A DNA stretch of 64,000 nt from Hysterangium stoloniferum (lineage: Eukaryota; Basidiomycota; Agaricomycetes; Hysterangiales; Hysterangiaceae): assembly GCA_015178975.1 (NCBI GenBank), contig WHVD01000217.1:1-64000 (forward strand). The letters are read 5' to 3'. This document shows positions 56,096-64,000 of the stretch, piece by piece. A model generated the notes under the pieces. That model searched no databases, had not been told where the DNA came from, and saw only the letters and a list, made by a program, of their open reading frames with translations. The position numbers and the translations under genes were made by a program. How positions within the stretch are numbered: the first letter of the stretch is position 1; the number at the start of each line of letters is the position of its first letter.

Positions 56096-57326
56096 ATGAC
56101 TACCTCTACCACCAATTCCATTTCGATGGTCCCGTCCAAACCAAAAAGTAAGCACCTTCATCGTTTCCAATTTAATTCAAATTAATTTTTATAATTTATA
56201 TTTAATAGTGGAAGAAGTGATCTCAATGATCCAACGTTATCTCTCAGACTATCAGTTTACGCACTCAGGCCGTGACTACACGAATATCGAATTGGAGGCG
56301 TCGATGAGATCTGAAATGGAATCCCATAACATTCAATGCATCGAGCTTGAAAAATCGCTCCACTACTGTGCCACGTTCACCGAGGTAAGAACATATACTC
56401 ACCTTATATATACGTTTTAATACCTACCGTATAACATACACAGGGAAACTTTCGTGATTGCACCTTGGCAGAGAAGAAAAACTTCGCTCTGTATAGCTGG
56501 TAGTTCCATATTCCTTAAACCTTGAGAGATTTCTGACATATCTCTAATTAGGTATTTGATTTATATTGATGATATAGCACCTACTTTCACGGTCGCCATC
56601 CAGGAATTCCAGAAACGCTTTTTCCGTGGCCAACCCCAACTACACCCCGTCCTTACCGCACTCGTTCAGGTCTTTAATAATATATGGGAGTTGTACGATC
56701 CAGTCGTTGCCAACTATATTATGGCGTCGAGTTTCGACTTTATATCGTGGTGCTGCATTGAACACAAGATGCGAACCATGCCGCTTATAAAGGGCATCGA
56801 GCGATTGCCCTGGTTTATACGGGAGAAGTCCGGCGTCGCAGCAGGCTGGATACTTCACGCGTTTCCCAAGTCCAGAAATTTCACGATGACGGATGTTTTG
56901 CAGGCTCTTCCAGACATGTGTTACTGGGTCAATTTATCCAACGACCTTCTATCGTGAGTATTTCCCACCGTGCTGTTCATACCGTGTTATACTCGAATTA
57001 ATCACTCTTGCATAGATTTTACAAGGAGGAATTAGCAGGGGAAAAGGACAATTACGTTCACCTCCGCGCAGACGCAGAGAATTTATCTCCCCTAGAAGTG
57101 TTGGCAACTATTGTCGAAGAAATGCGGATCGCGCGTAATACTATCCATGCAACATTGATGGTCTGTCCGCCTGCTCTTGACGCCTGGAAAGTTTATGAGC
57201 AAGGATATCTGTTAGTGGATGTCATGGTGTTACAATGAGACAATGTCACTCACGCTGTTTTTCTTTTTCTCTAGCGAATGGCATCTAACGTCCGCCCGAT
57301 ACAGACTTACTGAATTAGTCTTGTGA
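56096..57326 (+). CDS. TRI5-type sesquiterpene synthase, copy B (intact)
   Basis: Six exons with GT-AG introns of about 52-64 nt: 56096-56147, 56209-56384, 56444-56499, 56552-56953, 57016-57210 and 57275-57326, giving 310 aa, the usual size of single-domain fungal class I cyclases. Visible: YIDD with D101-D102, NDLLSFYKEE with N225, S229 and E233 (the same spacing as the NSE triad of trichodiene synthase), and C-terminal RY at about 302-303. Known role of the family: Mg-dependent ionisation and cyclisation of farnesyl diphosphate in the cytosol. Trichodiene as the product cannot be inferred; basidiomycetes hold many TRI5-like enzymes with other products. The first motif lacks a third acidic residue (DDIAP), which is unusual against DDxxD. 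The last donor GTTAGT was chosen because it restores EWHLTSARYRL. A SINE-like repeat lies directly upstream. The paralogue at 34183 is broken. Confidence 0.9.
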
Positions 57327-57886
57327 AGCGTACCTATTCAAATATGTTGACTTATTAGTAACCTCTGTCACAGAGTACACGAATATGATTATGTCAGCTA
57401 GTAGAGGCAGTCTATAGCGGCAGTAAAGACATGTAAACTCCTTGCACAGTCAAATTTCAGTGTTAGGTAAAGAGCCTATATCTCAACCCCGGGGGTCCGG
57501 TAAAGATCAACTAGGCTACTGTACTTGTGGTATTACTGTTACATCTTCGGCCGGTTTTTGGCGTGATAGGCCCAGGCCTGGGTGTACAGGAAAAACTCAC
57601 CGAATCTGGTGTTCCTCTCAACTATATTTTAACCTGTCGTTCCTTCAAAAAGAACTCTCTCATCACTGTGCGGTTGTTTGTGGCATTGTCAGATGTGATC
57701 CAACCAGTCCGTTAAATCAAATTAAATAATTGTTTCTTGTGACGTTGTAATTGTGGTGGTTTGACACGAAAGGGCAGCGCGATGGCGCGTAGGGAGCGTG
57801 ACCGTAATAGATGTAGTTAACGTGATGTCCAATGGTTGTTTAGCTCATTAACAGACATTTTTGACCATTAAGAAGTCTCTCACATC
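57327..57886 (+). other. 3' flank of terpene synthase B, duplicated
   Basis: Colinear with 35404-36210 of the copy A block without the 274-bp element. Ends about 57886 (TTTGACCATTAAGAAGTCTC). No gene. Confidence 0.7.
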
Positions 57887-57889
57887 CCG

Positions 57890-58060
57890 ACGTCCGATCC
57901 ATCGAATTTGAGTGTCACGTCCATTATCCCCTTTAAATACCGCAACGCACGCTTCGCAGCCTCCCAATGGAATTTTTTGGGTTTACGCATAGCGTCCGAG
58001 TGGCTGGATTATATGAGATTCCCACACCCCCTACTCAACGTGCGACGTGGAAACTTTGCC
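57890..58060 (-). pseudogene. copia RT/RNase H fragment
   Basis: The minus strand reads HWEAAKRALRYLKGIMDVTLKFD, the conserved segment between copia RT and RNase H. No other domain is visible next to it. It is probably a broken-off piece of another copia copy. Confidence 0.6.
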
Positions 58061-58639
58061 TGGGTAGGCGCTGCGTGCGCATCTTACGATTTGGTATATA
58101 CTCAATATTTCTCAGTACCGCGTGTTGCCAAGATATAGATTCCCAAAAATAAATATGCAGGACCCGCAATCTGATCTCGGTAAGGGTCAAGCGCCATCAG
58201 CTTGATGTGCCTCGGCCGAACATATATTAGTCTGTTGGAGACTACTGCAAAAAACAACGCATGGGAAGGTTACATAGTGCCGTGTGGCTGTCGAGATAAT
58301 TGTGATCCACTCAGTCGTGGCGTCTTACCGAGATCGTATCGCGTATCTAGGGATTTAAGACTACTCTTGGTGGCGCGATGAGACGCATGCTAGGTTGTCT
58401 ATATTGATCCAAATGGAACTGTGTATAGACGTAATAATTTATGTTTCTAGAGCCCTTCCACGTGCTTGGTGACAAAAGTTACGGTGGGGCTATGAAAAGC
58501 GACTCAAGCAACTACTGAAAAATTTCGGCGTTTATATACATATATGGGTGAAAGCTATACTCGCAACATGAGGCGACGCGTAATTCCCCAAGCTCCCAAT
58601 ACTCCGACGCAAGCTTGAAAACTCCAGCATCAAGGCCTC
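58061..58639. other. Non-coding
   Basis: No gene or repeat border recognised. CG content is normal, unlike 36-51 kb. Confidence 0.45.
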
Positions 58640-58659
58640 ATCTTTTAGCATCGTTGATT

Positions 58660-59600
58660 TCCATCACTCCAACTCGAGTGAACTCCAGTTCTGTCGTGGC
58701 TTGTAGGTAGCAAAGTACTCGCTTTGCTGCCTCTCAATGACATCTCTTCCGTGCTGCACTGGCATGGCTTAAAAGCGCAACTGAGTAAGCCAGGTCAGGT
58801 CGGGTTCCGAGCATCGCATACATGAGGGATCCAACTACTGTCAGGTAAGAAACTTGCTTTCCATCAATTTTCATTTCTCGTATGATGGGATCATTGCCTT
58901 CAGAATCAGGAATTTCGGAGGTGAGTGTTAGATTGTGTGCTAGTGGATTCCAGACAGGCTTGCAATCCTTCATCCCGGTGCAGTCAAGAATTGTGCAGAC
59001 ATACTGGGTCTCGGATAGAGATATCATCCGCATTTTTCTATCTCACCAAAGTTCTACCCCGAGGATGAATCTTGCTTCGCTGAGATATTTCATATTGAAA
59101 GTTGATGAAATAGTTTCCTTGACTGAATTCATGAAGGTCCGAGAGCCCGCAGCTAGGAGTAAATCATCAATGTACACCACTAAAAAACACACCTGGTTTT
59201 CTGTTGGGTAAATGTAGAGGCACATCTCGGCTTCTAGTCTGGTGAAACCAAGTTCTCCGAGCTTTTGGTCTAACGTCTTGTTCCAGGTTTGACCAGCTTG
59301 TTTTAGTCCATACAGTGAATGCTTTAACCACCAAACAGCCCCTGGGTTGGATCAGGACTCGTTCTGGTGGTAGCATGTATAATTCCTCTTCTAGTTCCCC
59401 ATTTAGGTAAGCATTATTATGTCCATTCTCCATTTGGTCCAACTCCAAGTTATACTTTGCCACTAATGCTATACTTATCCTGATAGATTCCAAGTTTTCC
59501 ACAGGAGCAAAAACCTCTCGGTAGTCTACTCCTTCTCATTGTGTAAAACCTTGAGCTACGATACAGACCTTGTATCATTCAACTTTCCCATTTCTGTTGA
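58660..59600 (-). pseudogene. copia element 3 reverse transcriptase
   Basis: Catalytic VVYIDDLLLAAGS at about 59177, then FNMKYLSEARFILGVEL and TRPDLAYSVALLSHASA, and EAAKRVLCYLQAT preceded by a TGA where tryptophan is expected. Several frames are needed to read it. Inactive. Confidence 0.8.
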
Positions 59601-60545
59601 ATTTAAGTCAAAACACGAGTTTTAATGTGATCGGGGTTACTCCTTCTGGAATTGGTATGGTTTCACACACATTATTTGAGTTTAGAGACAAGAGTTCTTC
59701 TTCTAAAGCAGATTTCCAGCAATCAGCATCTGGGCATGCCACCTTTAATGTGCTTGGTAGGCCATCATTTGATAAGTTGGAATTTGGAATTCCTGCGAAA
59801 AAAAATTCATTGTCCAGCACTTCTCCTCTGAGGAAATCTGCATTTGGAGGGATGTGATTATCCTGGTTTCCAGGTGCCTGAGCTTTTTGTGTGGCTTCTT
59901 CATCAAGTGTACATCGATACTCTCGATTTATATCCGCTGGTTTTCTTTGTCGCCCACTCCATTGAACTTCTTGTATGAAGGGTACTGGTTGAAGAGGTGG
60001 TGAGGCAGTCTGTTGTCTAAGAGCTTCTTCCAGGGCTGGAGGTTCCTGAATGGGGAGTGGCAGGTCTGATGTTTCAGAATGCTGCAGTTCTGGTGCTTGT
60101 TCTCCCACTGGTTCTGGAATGGGTTTCACCACCTGTTCAGCCTCATCCTCTTCACTTTCAGGGGTGTTTCTTGGCTGCATAACAGCCTCCCTAGTGAAGC
60201 CCTCCCACTGAGCCCTGACTGTGTTGGAACCCCAAGGTATGACATCAGATTCTGAGAAGGTCCCATTTTCATCAAATCTGACATGTCTGCTAGAGAATAT
60301 TTTCATTGTTTACCAAGCATAATACATTTTCTTGTATGTGATTGGAATTTCCCTCCATGTTGATCCTTCAGGATATAAGCAGATGCTGGACATCTGAATG
60401 GTTGAAAAAATGCAGCATCCACTCTTCGATTAAAGCATGTTTCATATGGAGTGTAATCTCCAAGTGCAGACACTGGACTCTGACCCATGACATAGGCTGC
60501 AGTGATCATGGAATCAGCCCAGAAGTATTTGGAAAGTTTTGACTC

Positions 60546-60797
60546 TGTTAAAGGTATAGAAAAAAATTGACCCAGCCTGGGATTGAACCAAGGGCCTTTA
60601 GCAATATATAAACAGTGCTCTAACCACTGAGCTACTGGACCTATTGGTCTAGTGTGATATAATGGATTATATATACATATTCTATAGGTCCTTCTGATGC
60701 CACACTGGGACTCATACAGTCACATCTGGACTGATGCCTACTTGGGACTTATAACAGCTTGAACATTCTAATAGATATTGTATTTCCAAATCTAACA
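60546..60797 (-). mobile_element. 252-bp LTR-like element carrying a tRNA-like sequence
   Basis: Starts TGTTA and ends TAACA, flanked by a perfect 5-bp duplication GACTC (60541-60545 and 60798-60802), inside the integrase of copia element 3. On the minus strand it reads as a ~150-bp AT-rich leader with TATATATAATCC, then a 73-nt tRNA-like segment, then a T7 run, and ends. No internal protein-coding region. Either a solo LTR of an unknown family or a very small TRIM-type element. Confidence 0.8.
60569..60641 (-). other. tRNA-like sequence (pol III boxes, degenerate anticodon arm)
   Basis: Minus strand. Acceptor GGTCCAG pairs with CTGGGTC (two G-T wobbles). D arm GCTC-AGTGGTTA-GAGC is perfect. 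T arm CTTGG-TTCAATC-CCAGG is fully paired. A box TAGCTCAGTGGTTAGAGC and B box GGTTCAATCC are near consensus, and a T7 terminator follows directly. The anticodon stem does not pair and position 33 is not T, so it is not a functional tRNA gene. Confidence 0.75.
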
Positions 60798-61400
60798 GAC
60801 TCCTCCACCGATGGTGTTCACAAGTGTTGATAAGGTTTGGTTCATTCTTTCTCCAAGTCCATTTTGTTCCGGGGTGTCAGGGCTAGACTTTTCATGAAAA
60901 ATGCCATCCACTCAAAGTTTATCTTCAAATGCTTTGCTTGTATACTCACCTCCATTGTCACTTCTAAAATCACTGGTACAAAGTGGTGTGAAGATTTCAC
61001 TTTCAATTTCCATCCAAAGGAAGGTCTGAATGTCTGTTTTCCACTGATGGTAGACTTGGAGGCTGTCACTTTTCTGCTTCATAAAATATATCCATGGAAA
61101 ATGGGTGAAATCATCCACTATTAACACCCAGTATTTGAAACCTTCATGGGAGGATGGTGTAATTGGACCTCCAACATCAGAATGGACAATCTGCAGTGGT
61201 TTTGGTGAGAGCATCAATACCCTGGAGCTGACCTTGATTACCATATGTCTTAAGTGATTGGTTGGGATGTGATGTTTACAGCATTTGTCATCATCTGACT
61301 TCATGGTCCTGGCTTTCAAAGCAGTTTCAGAACAGCCTGTGGAGCAGAGCTGTGAATACTCTGACATGACTCAGAGCTTCACAGCATCAAATGTAAGCTT

Positions 61401-62469
61401 GTTTTGTTCAACAGTATTGAAGAAGTACATAAATGTGGTCCACTCTGGAGTGTGAGGGGTACCTCTCTCTGGAAAATACAACCATTTCATCATATTATAT
61501 TTCTTAGATTTTTCTCTGATTTTCTACTATTTTCTAACTAAAGTATTCTTTGTTTATATTTGTTTGTGTTAGTTTGAAGAATCTATGTACACCTGTGGGT
61601 ACATAGACTCTTATAGGTGCATATATACCATAGTCTCGTGTACACTAGTGGGTGTAACTTGGAACTCAGACACTTTTACCCCATAACCAGGACTTGCCCA
61701 AGACTCCCCTTTGAAGTGTCCTGCAAGCTGTGATTGGGGTATCATCTCAGTCATCTCAAAATGGCCACAAGTTAAGACTCCACACATCACTCTTAGCTTC
61801 ATACTTTGCAGTCAAAGCCCAAATCTTATTACTTGAATGTGCTCATCACAACCAGTATCTCCTTACACACTTCTATTCCTTCTATGAACCATTCTTATCT
61901 TTGTCCCACTTCATTGGACCTATTCCATTCAGGATTGTACTGTAAAGGTCAATCCTATTTCTGTCTTAGTTGCCTCCAGTTCCCTCACAGTTACTTACAG
62001 TGACCAATCCCTTTTACACCTGCATTGTACTTTGATAGTCAATACAGCAATATTGTACCTAGAGGGTTGATATTCTTCATATATCAAATGAGTAGAATTT
62101 CTACAACTCTTCACAGTGGTGATCTGGGCTGGACTGTTTTTTTCTTAGGAAGAAAATGTCTACTACTTAGTATTTACCTCTACTCACCTACAATGACTAT
62201 GGGCAAGGAACAGACTGCAAAACCTTAAAACTATGCCAAGCAACTCTCTTCTATGTATGACAAAGAACCACTGGCTTTGAACCATCCAACAGAGGAAATC
62301 TTTGTTGACCTCCCAAAAGCCAGCTTCCATCTCAGATTGAAGTTAAACCATCAACTAACACTTCTCCTGGTCCACCAGAATGACACTCACCATTACAATG
62401 GTTGAGCAACTCTGGAGTTAGCACACCATTCACCCAGTACAACCCTGCTATCTTGGAATTCCCACCATG
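61401..62469. other. Non-coding, partly retroelement-derived
   Basis: About 62040-62115 resembles 27400-27480. The rest shows no gene. The ORFs (71 aa or less) lack motifs. Confidence 0.45.
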
Positions 62470-63212
62470 TGTTACAACTGTGTCGCAACCCGACGGTCCC
62501 CAAGGTTATTGCCACCTATCGACATTTCAAGTTATCATTCAAGTCATCGCATCAGAAACCGTCGGTCTCCCGATGCTGACATATGCTTTCATGGCGATCA
62601 AACTCTGTTTATGCCCCCGTCAAAATATACTTGTACTATCTGGTTATACTCTGATACGTCCCCTTTTTATTATGATGATCCGTTCTACTCTATGTTTCAC
62701 AGATGTCTATATATACTTGTAACCCTCAGACTATTTCCTTTTCTTGTAATCCTGCTCTCGGTTATTTCATGGCCTCTGAACTAATCGTAACCTTCCCGTT
62801 CCTAGTCAAGCTTATTTGTCAATAATGTTTTCCGCTCTTCTCCTAGTTAGTATTTTCTAGACACCAAATATTTGTATATGAACCTGTTGTAGTTGTAGTT
62901 ACTAGGCAATCAGAATATTGTCTCAGAATACCCTCATACATCTCTAGAACCCTCATACTAAGTATTCCACCCTCCGTCTTCATGTGCGCTTGCCCACTCT
63001 CAGTCCCCGATCCCTGGGCCCAACACTCGACTTATCCTTCGGTCCCGATCAGTAACTCACTGAGAGGTACTCGTCAGGACTAGTCTTCACCTGTCTGAAA
63101 TTTAAGGACACCTGATGGATATTTGTGAGGGTGCAGCACATAAGCTGAAGCCAAGTCCTTCCGATCGGTCCCTGTCAGCCTACCAACATTAATCAGTTTT
63201 CAGTTCTTAACG
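62470..63212 (+). mobile_element. Solo LTR, gypsy-type (743 bp)
   Basis: TGTTACAACTG to TTCTTAACG (terminal A mutated to G), target duplication CCATG (62465-62469 and 63213-63217). Same family as 36776-37587 but with CG sites better kept. Core CACATAAGCTGAAGCCAAGT at about 63134. Confidence 0.85.
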
Positions 63213-63905
63213 CCATGCCAGGTAATGCTTCAGCACATGCATCAGGGACAATTGGTTTATGATAAACCCATTAATGATAGATGGGATATGTACTGCTTAT
63301 CCTGAATCATTAAGGAAGAAGTTATGACCATTGCACAAGACTACATGGTGAGATATCCAACCATGCCCACACCAATAGTGGCTGGGTTGGGTAGGGATCA
63401 TGGTATTCAATCAGGAACCTGGATGACCTCACTAAATCAATCCCTAAATGGTCCAAGGAGCTTATGATCCTTCTGGAAAAGGAAGAAGAGTGATTAAAAG
63501 AGACTTGTTCATTTAACTAGTTGATTTGTTGAGTGTATATGATGACATGCTGCAGATCTTGCACATGTTGATTGGAGAATTGTACTGTTTCCAAAGTTCA
63601 TTATTGCTACCTGTATATCTGAACATCAGAGTGTTCCCTCTTATGAAAAGTTGCCCAACATACCCTTTGCATATTTCAGCCTAAGGTCCAGACTCATGTG
63701 CAACCAAGAGAAATGTGAAAAGATGATGATGGAATTACTCCATGCCTACAACAAGATGACATAGGGACATTCATCTCTGGCCTCAACAACTGAGTCTTTT
63801 TTTCAAGGGCTCAGAGGGTCCTCTGATACCTGTTCTCTCCACTCACTTAATCACCTGTTAATCTTGGAGAACTTTCTGCTGGATATGAGAATCAAAGTGA
63901 CAGAA
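63213..63905. other. Non-coding or unrecognised
   Basis: Short open stretches, but no motif and no splice-consistent model. Confidence 0.4.
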
Positions 63906-64000
63906 TGTTACGACCGGAATTCCTGCCAGACTCTGGGCACTAACTTATATGCACCCACACCCTACACACACCAATTATCAGTTTACCAGAATACCCACTG
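63906..64000 (+). mobile_element. Start of a gypsy-type LTR running off the window
   Basis: TGTTACGACCGGAATTCC and CTCTGGGCACTAACTTATAT match the beginnings of the LTRs at 26567, 41722 and 46380 (minus). Confidence 0.75.

Larger units (their letters stand above)
59608..61370 (-). pseudogene. copia element 3 integrase and linker
   Basis: IVHSDVGGPITPSSHEG (first catalytic Asp), FRSDNGGEYTSKAFEDK (second Asp), a frame change towards the glutamate region at about 60840-60870, then the 252-bp insertion. It resumes in KYFWADSMITAAYVMGQSPV and the C-terminal GKQ end. The variable linker to RT (59608-60306) is Pro/Glu-rich. Confidence 0.8.
58640..61400 (-). mobile_element. Decayed copia element 3 (no LTRs seen)
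   Basis: Minus-strand pol fragments in the copia order: integrase, then reverse transcriptase, then the start of RNase H. It is interrupted by a 252-bp TG...CA element at 60546. I find no LTR at either end and no gag, so it is a truncated copy. Confidence 0.85.

Noticed and set aside
56096-57326. Naming the intact cyclase as trichodiene synthase (tri5)
   Set aside because: Only the family is readable; no other trichothecene genes are nearby and product specificity cannot be judged, so no symbol is given.
57908-58138. 76-aa plus-strand ORF after synthase B
   Set aside because: The opposite strand encodes a recognisable copia RT/RNase H segment, so this is its shadow.
60569-60641. Functional tRNA gene
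   Set aside because: Acceptor, D and T arms fit, but the anticodon stem does not pair and no sensible anticodon loop exists; it lies inside an insertion in a dead copia element.

Overview
The window is eukaryotic DNA that looks fungal, most likely from a basidiomycete (Agaricomycete). This is inferred from three things: a 12-exon cytochrome P450 gene and two TRI5-type sesquiterpene synthase genes with introns of about 50-70 nt and GT-AG borders; two copia elements that share a GGTTATGGGCC primer-binding-like site; and a mass of solo LTRs. There is no bacterial-style gene organisation. Only two genes look intact, the P450 (28659-30778, minus) and one terpene synthase (56096-57326, plus). Nearly everything else is repeats and decayed mobile elements.

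Layout. 300-9610 is a higher-order satellite in three rounds. Each round runs in the order: CT-rich minisatellite, AATAAAAT-rich stretch, 18-bp TTTGTAACC-type minisatellite, 18-bp ACTTTCC-type minisatellite, GC-rich mini-hairpin junction. The long ORFs here are artefacts of low stop density. From 10865 there is an undescribed repeat unit of about 2.3-3 kb that ends in a tRNA-derived SINE-like segment. Unit 1 (10865-13330) is followed head-to-tail by unit 2, which has been split by copia element 1 (13550-19728, 266-bp LTRs, GGGAA target duplication), copia element 2 (20144-24297, 3' truncated) and LTR remnants. After a solo LTR (26567-27392) comes the P450.

The segment 30970-36210 (P450 upstream DNA, inverted repeat unit 3, SINE, terpene synthase A, 3' flank) is colinear with 51030-57886 (the same upstream DNA, repeat unit 4, SINE, terpene synthase B, 3' flank). 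This is a tandem duplication of a small terpene locus. Copy A of the synthase is a pseudogene through a one-base frameshift; copy B is intact. The second block has no P450, only its upstream DNA. Between the two blocks (36.2-51 kb) lie solo LTRs, a Tc1/mariner element with ~200-bp TIRs, and two rearranged Ty3/gypsy elements, one of which adjoins a fragment of a spliced gene.

58.6-61.4 kb is a decayed minus-strand copia element. Into its integrase a 252-bp TG...CA element with a GAGTC target duplication has inserted, and this element carries a 73-nt tRNA-like sequence followed by a T run. It resembles a Cassandra/TRIM-type retrotransposon but with a tRNA-like rather than a 5S cargo. 61.4-64 kb is non-coding with two more LTRs.

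How the genes may work together (inference): a TRI5-type cyclase makes a sesquiterpene scaffold from farnesyl diphosphate, and the neighbouring ER-anchored P450 could oxidise it. C-to-T type stop codons and CpG loss in the repeats point to a methylation- or RIP-like decay process acting around this locus.
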